DNA of 64,000 bases. Source: Clostridiales bacterium (lineage in GTDB: Bacteria > Bacillota > Clostridia > Lachnospirales > Lachnospiraceae). Position 1 is the stretch's first letter, and each line of letters starts with the position of its first letter. Shown here in pieces: positions 25,306 through 33,608 of this stretch. The stretch covers positions 62,001-126,000 of the forward strand of contig DUNO01000049.1 in assembly GCA_012839295.1 (NCBI GenBank). Direction: 5' to 3'. Position numbers and translations under genes: made by a program. The notes below the pieces were generated by a model, which was given only the letters and a program-made list of their open reading frames with translations, did no database searches and was not told where the DNA came from.

Positions 25306-26703
25306 TTAAATCACTTCCTCCAGAGAGACATTTTCTGGAGCCTTTAATTTCTCCTCCCTTCTCGCCCTTAATGAGGCCATAACCTCAGAAAGCTTATTCT
25401 TATCCAAGGAATACCCAGTAGTGAAAATGATACCTCCGAGCACATTAATGATCGCCGGTATCACAATAGCGATGAAAATGATCCCTGTAATAGCTGTACT
25501 GGTCTGCTGCTGTTTTGCAACATATCCGGTTGCGGCCAATATATAGCCGGGAATTGCACCGCCAAAGCCCTGCCCGGCTTTAATGACAAAGGAATTTAAG
25601 GAGGCCAGGGCTCCTTCCGCACGGGTTCCCCTTTTGAATTCTATGTAATCAACATTGTCGGCCTGGATACCGTAGGCAAGAGTCATGGCTCCGCCTGTCC
25701 CCATTCCAGCGAATAAGGTGCAAAAGTAAATCAGGGGAATATTCGTAACACTAAACAGGCGGATCAGGCTAAACATTCCCGCTAATATGATCCCTCCTGC
25801 AAATACGTTTTTTTTGCCCAGTCTGCCGGTCAGCCTTCCTGCGACAAACATACCTATGAACATTCCAACCATTGAACACATACTGATCATGCTCATAACC
25901 TCTAATTTATTATCAAGCACATAGGTTGCAAAATAAATGCCGCTTGATGATCCTACTGCTCCGCCGACTCCCATGAATAAGGATGCCATAAAGGTAAACA
26001 GTACAGGCCTTTCCGTAAGAATGGGAATGACATCGCTGAGCTTATATTTCTCTTCAGAGATAGGCTGGACTCTTTCCTTTAACCCCAATGCCCCAATAAT
26101 TGAGAAGGTTAAAACAACCGCGACGGCTCCGCCTACCAGGAGAATATAGCCTGACAAAGAACCTCCTGTGGCTGCCAGGATCATGGGAGCAATGATACCG
26201 ACGGTAAGTGCCCCGACCATATAGCTGGCACCCTTGATTGTACTTAGGGAGCCCCTTTCCTTCTCATCATCCGTCATAACGGGAATCATGGAATTGAGCG
26301 GGATATCCATCAAATCAAAGGTAAGGCCGATCAACAGATATGTAACATATACAATAACCAGCTTTATTCCCGGGAACATAATTGGTCCAAACCATAATAA
26401 TAAATAATTAATTGCACACAGGATAACCCCTATAATAAGATATGGGCGGAAGCGTCCCATCTTAGTCTTTGGTAAATGGTCAATAATGAATCCCATAACC
26501 GGATCATTTACCCCATCAAGTACCCGGGATATAATAAATAAAGTAGCTACGGCTGCTGGATTTATCCCCGCTATGTCCGTATAAAAAATTAATAAAAAGC
26601 TCCCGATTAAGCTCATGACTGGAATATTTCCCATGTTCGCTAAGCCAAATGCAACCTTCTCACCCAAAGGTATCCTGTTCAAATCTTCCTTGCGGTTCAT
26701 CAT
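25306..26703 (-). CDS. GPH family glycoside/cation symporter
   Basis: 465 residues and twelve membrane segments. MelB-type signs: GEKVAFGLANMGNIPVM at the start, the cation-site loop SRVLDGVNDPVMGFIIDH in helix 2, KMGRFRPYL after it, and ADNVDYIEFKRGTRAEGALA in the C-terminal half. Such proteins import disaccharides or glycosides with Na+, H+ or Li+. The gene stands in front of the GH106 gene with an 84-base gap and is read divergently from an AraC regulator. GGGAGG precedes the ATG pair. No PTS IIA domain is fused. Substrate is inferred to be the glycoside attacked by the partner enzyme. Confidence 0.87.
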   Translation of the reverse strand: MMNRKEDLNRIPLGEKVAFGLANMGNIPVMSLIGSFLLIFYTDIAGINPAAVATLFIISRVLDGVNDPVMGFIIDHLPKTKMGRFRPYLIIGVILCAINYLLLWFGPIMFPGIKLVIVYVTYLLIGLTFDLMDIPLNSMIPVMTDDEKERGSLSTIKGASYMVGALTVGIIAPMILAATGGSLSGYILLVGGAVAVVLTFSIIGALGLKERVQPISEEKYKLSDVIPILTERPVLFTFMASLFMGVGGAVGSSSGIYFATYVLDNKLEVMSMISMCSMVGMFIGMFVAGRLTGRLGKKNVFAGGIILAGMFSLIRLFSVTNIPLIYFCTLFAGMGTGGAMTLAYGIQADNVDYIEFKRGTRAEGALASLNSFVIKAGQGFGGAIPGYILAATGYVAKQQQTSTAITGIIFIAIVIPAIINVLGGIIFTTGYSLDKNKLSEVMASLRARREEKLKAPENVSLEEVI

Positions 26704-27023
26704 AATATCCTCCCATATTAAAATTAAAAATCATCAGAAATCCATGCTGCCTAATATCTTCTCCTCTGCAATACTTTTTATCGCCCATGCCTCCTCTACT
26801 ATATTTCACCGCTTAAGCGCACTAAATTCTGACTGCTTTTGTATATTATGATATATGAGGCATATTTTCACTGTCATTTGTTTTAAACTTTTGTATCATA
26901 TGTTTGTATTATTTAAATTCCAGCTTTACTTTCTGGTTGTTTTGCCAGTATACTATGGGTGGGGAGCCCTTGAAAATATGTATTGGATTCCGGGATTGAC
27001 CGGTTGAATTAGGAGATGAAGAG
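26704..27023. other. Divergent control region of the GH106 locus
   Basis: The region between the symporter and the AraC gene is AT-rich. A plus-strand TATACT at 26949-26954 is a possible -10 for the regulator, with an inverted repeat CTGG/CCAG (26935-26950) directly in front. I see no clear -35 for either direction, in keeping with activator-dependent promoters. Confidence 0.4.
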
Positions 27024-28025
27024 ATGGTACTAGATAAGTATTTCTATAAAGATTGCAACCGGATCATTGATTTAGCCGCCAGCTCTGCCGATGGTGAGGT
27101 AAAGCTTGCTTTTTATGATAAAAATCATGCCTATGCTCTTCCTCCTGATTATTTCATCCTTTGGAATTCCCTGCTGATACCTAAAGGTTCCCTGGCCATC
27201 CTTGCCCACCCGGTATCCGGATGGATGGACTTCCATTCCCATGATTTTTTTGAATTTATCTATGTATATAAAGGCTCCTGCACAATAAAAGTCGATTCCA
27301 GGGAGCTTACCCTGGAAGCTGGCAGCTTATGCCTTCTCAATCTTCAGGCAAAGCACTCCATTGAACTGGGCAGCATTAAGGAGGATATGGTTTTTAATAT
27401 TCTAGTGCAGCCTGACTATTTTAACAGCACTTATTTCCGTCTGACCTACCTGCCAAACAATGAATACATCTTTGATTTTTTTCTGGAATCCATGGTAAAC
27501 CACAGCATGGAGGACAATTATATCCTGTTCCGTCCAGGCTTAGAGAATACCTATGACGACTTGATCCGGCATCTGATCCGGGAATATTATATAGGGAAAT
27601 CCCATAAAGAAGAAATGATGAACTTTTTGTTCTCTTCCCTGCTGATCGAGCTTTCCAGGTCTTACGGTTCCCACATTGACCAGTCCAGCCAGGAAGAATT
27701 AAAGAAATATAAGATAACAGAGATCACCGGCTATATTTATGAACATTATAAAGACATCACCTTAAAGGAATTGGCAGAGCATTTCAACTATAACAATGCC
27801 TATTTATCGACCATCATTAAGAAATATACCGGGACCAGCTTTTCAGAAATCCTTCATACCTTCCGGTTTTTAAAATCCTGCCAGCTACTGACGGAAACCC
27901 GCCTTACCGTCGCCGATATCGCGGATGAGGTGGGCTACAGCAACCAGACCTGGTTCGTAAATAACTTTAAGAAAAGATACGGGATTGCTCCCTCGGAATA
28001 TAGAAAGAAATATAAGAATATGTGA
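27024..28025 (+). CDS. AraC family transcriptional regulator with cupin domain
   Basis: 333 residues. Residues ~70-130 form an AraC-type cupin (WMDFHSHDFFEFIYVYKGSC, LEAGSLCLLNLQAKHSIE), the sugar-sensing part. The C-terminal ~100 residues hold two helix-turn-helix units: DITLKELAEHFNYNNAYLS and LTVADIADEVGYSNQTWFV, followed by the family end NNFKKRYGIAPSEYRK. It is read away from the GPH/GH106 genes and most likely activates them when substrate is present. A GGAGATGAAGAG ribosome site stands before the ATG. The 3' end overlaps a decayed small gene on the other strand. Confidence 0.88.
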   Translation: MVLDKYFYKDCNRIIDLAASSADGEVKLAFYDKNHAYALPPDYFILWNSLLIPKGSLAILAHPVSGWMDFHSHDFFEFIYVYKGSCTIKVDSRELTLEAGSLCLLNLQAKHSIELGSIKEDMVFNILVQPDYFNSTYFRLTYLPNNEYIFDFFLESMVNHSMEDNYILFRPGLENTYDDLIRHLIREYYIGKSHKEEMMNFLFSSLLIELSRSYGSHIDQSSQEELKKYKITEITGYIYEHYKDITLKELAEHFNYNNAYLSTIIKKYTGTSFSEILHTFRFLKSCQLLTETRLTVADIADEVGYSNQTWFVNNFKKRYGIAPSEYRKKYKNM

Positions 28026-28372
28026 TGGAGGTTCTGCAATGAAAAGAAAAACCATAAAAGCAGCCATAACGCTTACCTGACCGGAGTAAAAAAAACCTGA
28101 GCATGTCACAGCATTCGTCCGGGTCATCCTCAATCCATTTCCAGGAGCTAACATACTCTAAAAATGATTCTATTCTCTTTAAGGTAAGCATGCCAACCTC
28201 CAGGCAAACCATAATCATTTTCACCGCCTTCAAACACAAAGCGGTGCGGCTCATTACTAACATTCGCTACTTTTCCTGCCCTGTTGGAAAATGCATTTTC
28301 AACAAGGAGCTGCAGCTTCCTTAAGGTGTCACCCTGGTCACTGTTTTTAATATCTATAACCGTCTGATACAT
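27967..28372 (-). pseudogene. Frameshifted small gene, family not recognised
   Basis: From an ATG at 28372 (GGAAGGAAAG upstream) one frame reads MYQTVIDIKNSDQGDTLRKL.. up to FEGGENDYG near 28210. A second frame, shifted by one base, then continues in the same style with CLEVGMLTLKRIESFLEYV, SSWKWIEDDPDECCDMLRFF and ends at 27967, inside the 3' end of the AraC gene. Each half looks like coding sequence, and the two together would make a single protein of about 100-130 residues. The first frame runs on for only some 20 further codons before a stop. A single-base change within the GGTTTGCCTGGAGG stretch would join them. I do not recognise the family; it could also be two unrelated short frames. 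Confidence 0.4.
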
Positions 28373-28484
28373 TCTAATTCTTTCCTTCCCATACATTGCG
28401 TTATTCTACACATAATTCTAACATAAATTCCCGACAAATCAAGATATCTCGTTATGTATTTCCCAGGCAAGCCCATTTCAAATG

Positions 28485-29390
28485 TTACAATAAAATAGCG
28501 CTCCATACAGGAGTCGTCACCAGGGAGGCCAAGGTCGAAACGATCACCATGTTTGTGGCAAATTCAGCGTCCCCATTGTACTTTGAGGCCAGGATGCTGG
28601 TGGTCGCTCCTGCCGGCATCGCCGCCAGCAGCACACATACACCGGTAACAAGGGGATCCACGCGGAGCAGCTCACAGGGTATGTAGACCAGTACCGGTAT
28701 CAGTACCAGGCGGATCAAGGTATAATAGAGCACCCTTTTGTCCAGCATGCTTTTTACATTGATATCTGCCAGGATCAATCCGATTACCATCATAGAAAGG
28801 GCTGTATTGCAGCTGCTTAAGGCTGTAATCGTCTCTGTAAGAAAGCCGGGCAGCTGCAGCTGGGATACCAGGAGCAGGATACCTACCATGCACGCAATGA
28901 TACAGGGGTGGGTAAGGACCTTTTTTACCAGCGCTTTTTTACTTGGTGACTCGGTGAATACGGATATTCCCGCTGACCACATGACGATCCTTTGGGGAAT
29001 CAAGTAAATGGAGGCCAGGGTAAGCCCCATGGTTCCAAAGACACCTTCTGCTACCGGATTTCCTAAAAATCCTGCATTGGAACAGATGGTACCATATCGT
29101 AAGCACTTCTTTTTGGAAGGCTCCATTTTATTGTATAAGATATGTCCCAACAAGGAACAAACCACCTGGATCAGAATTGATATGCTAAGAACTCCGGCAA
29201 AGGTGCACAGAATCTTCATCGAAAACTCCACCATAAAGGATCTGATAATATTACTGGGCAGGATCAGGAAGATAACCAGATCCGTCAGGTTATTCTTCCC
29301 TTCCTCCCCGATAATCCCCACCTTTTTCAAAATTACGCCGGCTGCTATCATGGTGAACATGGTAAATTGCAAATTAACTAGTTGTTGCAT
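28485..29390 (-). CDS. AEC family transporter (auxin efflux carrier type)
   Basis: 301 residues, about ten membrane segments in two inverted halves of five. Family signs: NLTDLVIFLILPSNIIRSF, the broken helix motif NAGFLGNPVAEGVFG, and near the end TGVCVLLAAMPAGATTSILA with ASKYNGDAEFATNMV. Bacterial AEC proteins move organic acids such as malate or malonate. The gene stands alone with no catabolic neighbour, so no substrate is suggested by context. Confidence 0.85.
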   Translation of the reverse strand: MQQLVNLQFTMFTMIAAGVILKKVGIIGEEGKNNLTDLVIFLILPSNIIRSFMVEFSMKILCTFAGVLSISILIQVVCSLLGHILYNKMEPSKKKCLRYGTICSNAGFLGNPVAEGVFGTMGLTLASIYLIPQRIVMWSAGISVFTESPSKKALVKKVLTHPCIIACMVGILLLVSQLQLPGFLTETITALSSCNTALSMMVIGLILADINVKSMLDKRVLYYTLIRLVLIPVLVYIPCELLRVDPLVTGVCVLLAAMPAGATTSILASKYNGDAEFATNMVIVSTLASLVTTPVWSAILL

Positions 29391-29549
29391 TCTTCGTCTC
29401 TTCTTTCCAACATTACTCTTAATAAAATATGAGCTACTTTTATCAATGTATCAAGTCACATTCTACATGTTATCGTTTTCGTAGTCAAACCTTTTAAGAA
29501 TTCTAAAAATGCTAGCCAGGATTTTAGGATTTTCGTTAGGATTTTTAAT

Positions 29550-29578
29550 TTGTAGTTCTGAAAATAATGTGTTACTAT
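29550..29578 (+). promoter_or_regulatory. Promoter of the thioesterase gene
   Basis: TTGTAG (29550-29555) and TACTAT (29573-29578) with a 17-bp spacer, about 65 bases before the start codon. Confidence 0.5.
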
Positions 29579-29644
29579 ATCTGTGTTATATGAAAATATT
29601 AGAAATACCATTCCCATTGAGTACCATTAAGAGGAGACAAGCTT

Positions 29645-30094
29645 ATGGACCTTAAACCATATATCAGAAAAACCCATTATTATGAAACAGACCAAATGGG
29701 TATTATACACCATGCCAACTATATTCATTGGATGGAAGAAGCGCGCGTAGATTTTATGGAGCAAATCGGCTACAGCTATGAGCGTGCAGTAAGCACCGGA
29801 ATCGATTTTGCCCTGTTAGGTATTTCCTGTGAGTACAAATCCATGGCCCGTTTTGGCGATACCATAAACATTCAGGTCTCTATTTCAGACCTGTCTGTTA
29901 CAAAGATGACTGTCCAATACCAAATGACTGATGCAGTTACCGGTAAGCTAAGATTCATCGGCGAAAGCACACATTGCTATTTTGACTCCAACAGGAAGCG
30001 TCCGGTTTCATTAAAAAAGGCTCTGCCGGAATTATATGATTTATTTTCTTCTCTATATGCATCCGGGCAGGATGTATTGCCTGAGGCAAAATGA
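29645..30094 (+). CDS. Hot-dog fold acyl-CoA thioesterase (YbgC/FadM type)
   Basis: 149 residues with the 4HBT signature YETDQMGIIHHANYIHWMEE; the aspartate in ETDQMG is the catalytic residue of this subfamily, and HHANYIHWMEEAR the substrate-side helix. The later strands CEYKSMARFGDTINI and TGKLRFIGESTHCYFD complete the single hot-dog domain. It hydrolyses an acyl-CoA thioester in the cytoplasm; which acyl chain cannot be told. It is a single-gene unit: own promoter upstream, a tandem repeat that begins at its stop codon, then a strong terminator. GAGGAG precedes the ATG. Confidence 0.88.
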   Translation: MDLKPYIRKTHYYETDQMGIIHHANYIHWMEEARVDFMEQIGYSYERAVSTGIDFALLGISCEYKSMARFGDTINIQVSISDLSVTKMTVQYQMTDAVTGKLRFIGESTHCYFDSNRKRPVSLKKALPELYDLFSSLYASGQDVLPEAK

Positions 30095-30223
30095 TAGTTA
30101 GCTTCTAGAATGATAATCAGCTTCCAGAATAATAATTAGTTTCCAGATTGATAATTAGTTTCTAGGCCGATAATTTGTTTAAAAGCTGGTAGTTTGTTTC
30201 CAGATTGATAATAGTTTCTAGAT
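30092..30223. repeat. 19-bp tandem repeat, seven units
   Basis: Units of the type TGATAATTAGTTTCCAGAT stand in 19-bp register at 30092, 30111, 30130, 30149, 30168, 30187 and 30206. The first unit begins exactly at the TGA stop of the thioesterase gene. The units are diverged; the last is one base short. Confidence 0.88.
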
Positions 30224-30239
30224 TGAAGTCAATTTGAAT

Positions 30240-30284
30240 AGCCCCTATGTATCATCAGTAAATCTGTAATGATACATAGGGGCT
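30240..30284. terminator. Bidirectional terminator between convergent genes
   Basis: Perfect 16-bp stem AGCCCCTATGTATCAT (30240-30255) with ATGATACATAGGGGCT (30269-30284), 13-base loop, between the thioesterase and the convergent hydrolase gene. T-runs are weak on both sides. Confidence 0.75.
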
Positions 30285-30289
30285 CCCTC

Positions 30290-31222
30290 TTATCCTGCAT
30301 GCCGGTTGATCCAGCCTGAAACATCCTTCATGACTTCATCCTTATTAATTTCATTCAGCATCTCATGCCTTCCGCCGGGATAAAGTTTTAATGTTACATC
30401 ATTTAATCCGTGCTGTTTATAGGTATCAAAGAGCTTTTTAACTCCCTTCCCCATTTTTCCTACCGGATCCATTTCACCTGAAAAGATAAAAATAGGTAAG
30501 CTTTTAGGTATCTGCTCCAGATCACCACTACTTTCAATCTTTTTCAGGCCAATCATAAGGTCATAAAAGAAGCCGCCCGGAAATACTGTCCCGCAGAAGG
30601 GGTCATTTATGTACTTGTCTACTTCTTCATTATCCCTGCTTAACCAGTCGTATTCTGTTCTGTTTGGTTTGAATTTATTATTATAGCTGCCAAAAAGCAA
30701 CTGGTTCATTTTGTCGCTCTTCTCTTTTCTGCCATGCTTCTTTACTTCTTTTCCTGCAAGGTATGCTGCAACGTTAAGCATAATGCCCTGTCTTCCATTT
30801 GACCCCGACAATATTGCCCCTTTTAAGTCCCTGCCATACAACATAAGGTATCTTTGCGCAGCAAAAGACCCCATACTATGCCCAAATAGAAAGAGCGGTA
30901 GATCGGAATATTCCTTCTTTATGATTACGCTTAATTTATGGAGATCCTCTACAATCCAGTCAAATCCATCTTTATCAGCAAGATATCCCAGCTTATCAAC
31001 ACTTCCTGCTGTTTTCCCGTGCCCCCTATGATCATTCGCATAGACGATAAAGCCGTCCTTTGCAAGAGCCTCAGCAAATCTTTCGTACCTTTCGGCAGTT
31101 TCCGCCATTCCATGGGAAATCTGTACAATGCCTTTTACTCTGACGTTCTCATCGGGCTTCCATACATAAACAAAAATTTTTGTTCCTTCATCCGAATTAA
31201 AAGTGAAATTATCTGAAACCAT
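30290..31222 (-). CDS. Alpha/beta hydrolase, monoacylglycerol lipase-like
   Basis: About 310 residues, no signal peptide. The serine hydrolase fold is shown by IVQISHGMAETAERYERFAE (oxyanion strand), YANDHRGHGKTAGS, the nucleophile elbow FGHSMGSFAAQRY, the acid region FIFSGEMDPVG and the late histidine in YPGGRHEMLNE. This order and the HGMAE, DHRGHG and GHSMGS motifs are those of lysophospholipase / monoglyceride lipase relatives (Hydrolase_4). The ATG at 31222 is chosen since AGGAGG stands seven bases upstream; 23 codons of open frame lie before it. It probably cleaves carboxyl esters of lipids; physiological substrate unknown. Single-gene unit. Confidence 0.86.
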   Translation of the reverse strand: MVSDNFTFNSDEGTKIFVYVWKPDENVRVKGIVQISHGMAETAERYERFAEALAKDGFIVYANDHRGHGKTAGSVDKLGYLADKDGFDWIVEDLHKLSVIIKKEYSDLPLFLFGHSMGSFAAQRYLMLYGRDLKGAILSGSNGRQGIMLNVAAYLAGKEVKKHGRKEKSDKMNQLLFGSYNNKFKPNRTEYDWLSRDNEEVDKYINDPFCGTVFPGGFFYDLMIGLKKIESSGDLEQIPKSLPIFIFSGEMDPVGKMGKGVKKLFDTYKQHGLNDVTLKLYPGGRHEMLNEINKDEVMKDVSGWINRHAG

Positions 31223-31990
31223 GAGCATTCCTCCTACTCCTCCGTTCCGGAGGGTTTTCGTCCGTATCCAATTCATCTTTTCCCCGCACATATTCCGTTG
31301 GATCTATAAACTCTTTCCTCACATAGAACCTCTGGCCAATTCACCATTTGTATAACTTCTGTGCCGGTATTTAATATACAATTATTAATTTGTACAGATC
31401 TATTATAGGGGGATCTTTATAAAATAGCATCGGATTATCATATCTATCCATAAGAAATTTTAATAGAAATTTTTTAGAAAAAAATAAGATTTTTCAATGA
31501 TAAATTGGCTTCTAAATAAAACTACATATATAAACTACATACATAAACCACATATAAAATTTTATCTGTAGATAAGATAGTAAAAGATGATTTAACTTTT
31601 CACTTTCTATTACCCTGTAATTGAAACATATAGCAATCGCTTGATAATATTTTCCTATCAGCATTTAGAATTTAACAAACAAGAACACAGCTGTCCTGGA
31701 AAGCAACTCCTAACCCCTCCCTAAGACAAACGGAGGCGCCTGCCCCGCGGGGCAGCCTACAAAAATTTTGAAACCGTGGGATATGGATGCAACCCTATTC
31801 CCACGATTTCAAAGTAAAGCCCCTATACACCGCTTTTTAAATGCGTGGATTGCTTGCATTTTGGCGTTGCTTGTATATATAATATATTATTGCATTATAC
31901 CAAGGAAGGCCCGCGGTCAGTTTCTTGCCCTCGGAACTTACCTTAATTTACTAGGGATTTAATGCAACAGTATAACAAAGGAGCTGGAAT
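31223..31990. other. Long AT-rich intergenic region with two hairpins
   Basis: No convincing gene. 31380-31700 is very AT-rich. A GC-only palindrome TGCCCCGCGGGGCA (31741-31754) stands out, followed by a 15-bp stem with one mismatch (31767-31781 with 31799-31813), which on the reverse strand ends in ATTTTTG like a terminator. No reverse-strand gene feeds into it, so it may be a relic. A promoter for the HAD gene lies at 31854-31883. Confidence 0.5.
31854..31883 (+). promoter_or_regulatory. Possible promoter of the HAD phosphatase gene
   Basis: TTGCAT (31854-31859) and TATAAT (31878-31883) with 18 bp between, about 105 bases before the start codon. Confidence 0.45.
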
Positions 31991-32773
31991 ATGCACAAAA
32001 TTTTATGCCTGGATTATGACAATACCATATTTGATCACTCTTCGAGACAAATACCTGACAGTACCATTGAAGCCCTTGATAAGGTAAGAGGCCGTCTTAA
32101 AATCGTTCTGGCCAGCGGGCGGCATTTTAACGAAGCCATCAATAAGCCAATCCTAGACATCATCAAACCGGATGCCATCATTCACGCCAACGGATGTGTT
32201 GTTGAAGCGGATGGGAAATTGCTATATGAGACCTATTTAGATAATGCCCTTGTGGAGGATTTAATCCACTTTGCCTTAGAACATCACTTGATCCTGGGCG
32301 GGGTTTATGAAAGCTGCTGGTATAATACCTATCCTGAAAAGTTAAGGCAGCGCTGGAACGCCAAAGGAAACACCTTCTTTCCGGAGGTAAAGGAGATCAG
32401 CGGGCTATTTGGCAAGAAAATCTATGCCCTGTTCCTTGATGATACCGTGGAAGCAGCCAGGCTTTTAGCAGACAACTTTCCGGCAGTCCGTACTCCCATC
32501 ATGTCTGAAAAATATGGCGGCGCAGATGTCATCCCCCACCATGTATCGAAAGCCTCCGGGATACAGGTGCTTTTAAATTATTGGGGAATGACCTTTCAGG
32601 ACGTTATCGCAATCGGCGACAGCATGAATGATTATGAAATGATTCAGCAGGCCTCCATAGGAATCGCCATGGGAAATTCCGTATCCCCGTTGAAGGAGAT
32701 TGCCGATTACGTTACTACCCATGTCAATAAAGACGGTATCAAAAATGCATTGCAATTTTTTCGGTTAATTTAG
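31991..32773 (+). CDS. Cof-type HAD family phosphatase
   Basis: 260 residues. HAD motif I is LDYDNTIFD (DxDxT), motif II is VLASGR, motif III lysine lies in the SKASGIQVLL stretch, and motif IV is IAIGDSMNDYEMIQQA, followed by GIAMGNS. A C2-type cap (about residues 85-185) lies between motifs II and III, as in the Cof/YidA group of sugar-phosphate or flavin-phosphate phosphatases. AAGGAG stands nine bases before the ATG. It stands alone between two gene-poor stretches, so context gives no hint to its substrate. Confidence 0.88.
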   Translation: MHKILCLDYDNTIFDHSSRQIPDSTIEALDKVRGRLKIVLASGRHFNEAINKPILDIIKPDAIIHANGCVVEADGKLLYETYLDNALVEDLIHFALEHHLILGGVYESCWYNTYPEKLRQRWNAKGNTFFPEVKEISGLFGKKIYALFLDDTVEAARLLADNFPAVRTPIMSEKYGGADVIPHHVSKASGIQVLLNYWGMTFQDVIAIGDSMNDYEMIQQASIGIAMGNSVSPLKEIADYVTTHVNKDGIKNALQFFRLI

Positions 32774-33072
32774 AAATTCTTATCTATGTACCTGAAATTT
32801 TTCAGATCTGTGAGGTCGATACTTATCAGCCGTAACCTTGGGGAAGATGGGTTGAAGGAGTTGGCGGAAATGGATAAGGCATTGCTGCAGCAGAATTTTC
32901 ATAGTACTGGCATTTTTGCACTATTAGTTATCATACTATCATGTTATAATAAAGATATCGTATAGGAATGAAATTACATGTTCCGATACGAAGTATGCGG
33001 CGCAAAGGCAGCGCCTTTTATCAGAATTAGGCTCACTTCTGATTGCCTGTATTCTTAGAGCGAGGTGTTCCT

Positions 33073-33259
33073 ATGAGTGTAAAAGTTACTGTTATCATAC
33101 AAAAAGAAGACACTTGGTATGTTGCCAAATCCGTGCCTTATCAAAGCTAGGTTTTCAGAAAATATCATTCCAATGCATTCTGAGATTGCACATGGAACTT
33201 TGAAGAGTATACTTGAACAGGCAGGTCTTTCTTTGGATGAGTTTTTGAAATTATTATAA
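33073..33259 (+). pseudogene. Collapsed hicB-hicA toxin-antitoxin remnant
   Basis: From an ATG at 33073 (GAGGTG upstream) 25 codons read MSVKVTVIIQKEDTWYVAKS before a TAG at 33148-33150; this is the HicB antitoxin start (xVxIxKExDxWYVAK). Two bases on, in another frame, 33152-33259 reads FSENIIPMHSEIAHGTL, then SILEQAGLSLDEFLKLL and a stop: the C-terminal half of the HicA toxin, with its PMHS..I..GTL..IL.QAG pattern. The middle of both genes is missing, so one internal deletion fused hicB start to hicA end. The HicA part lacks the catalytic-histidine half of the domain and cannot be an active mRNase. Confidence 0.75.
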
Positions 33260-33294
33260 TTCCATAAAAGGATTTTTTTAATGCCAAGCCGGGA

Positions 33295-33330
33295 AAAATG
33301 ACAGGGTATGGGTTCATACTCTGTCATTTT
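33295..33330 (+). terminator. Terminator behind the hicBA remnant
   Basis: AAAATGACAG.GTATG pairs with CATAC.CTGTCATTTT around GGTT. It resembles the hairpin at 63219-63263 (both contain CATACTCTGT and end in a T-rich arm). Confidence 0.7.
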
Positions 33331-33361
33331 ATGCTATTAAGATCCCGCCTGATCCGTTAGC

Positions 33362-33398
33362 AAAAAAAGAGCAGGGTACATTTTCTGTACTCTACTCT
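33362..33398 (-). terminator. Terminator of the long catabolic operon
   Basis: On the reverse strand AGAG..AG.GTACA pairs with TGTAC.CT..CTCT, followed by TTTTTTTG. It stands about 210 bases after the glycerate kinase stop, the last gene of the operon read toward it. Confidence 0.7.
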
Positions 33399-33447
33399 GT
33401 ATAGATTTTATAATGCTGATATCTTAGCTTAATGACATTGGTGGATA

Positions 33448-33561
33448 ATGAGCTTTGTTGAATTATTAAAAATTGAATTTATGAAAGTAAAACACCCGAA
33501 AATCATTCTCCTGATTTTTATTGCACCATTATTGGTGGCATTGATATCACTTATTTTATAA
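33448..33561 (+). pseudogene. N-terminal fragment of an ABC-2 type permease
   Basis: 37 codons, MSFVELLKIEFMKVKHPK then a hydrophobic segment LLIFIAPLLVALISLIL and a stop. The opening LLKIEFxKxKxxK plus first membrane helix is how lantibiotic-immunity-type ABC-2 permeases begin; the remaining five helices are absent. It is best seen as a truncated remnant, though a tiny one-helix protein cannot be excluded. Confidence 0.5.
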
Positions 33562-33608
33562 AACTTCATTCCGGGTACCTCCTTATATTTTATTTTTCTT
33601 TACTTGGA

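Larger units (their letters stand above)
32774..33608. other. Gene-graveyard region
   Basis: This stretch has no intact gene but several remnants and signals: an extended -10 (TGTTATAAT near 32942), a short hairpin AAAGGC/GCCTTT (33004-33018), a collapsed hicB/hicA pair (33073-33259), a terminator (33295-33330), a reverse-strand terminator (33362-33398) and the first 37 codons of an ABC-2 permease (33448-33561). Confidence 0.6.

Noticed and set aside
31768-31962. Plus-strand frame of 64 codons with a hydrophobic stretch
   Set aside because: It begins inside a strong hairpin, has no ribosome site and matches nothing; hydrophobicity comes from TA-rich sequence.
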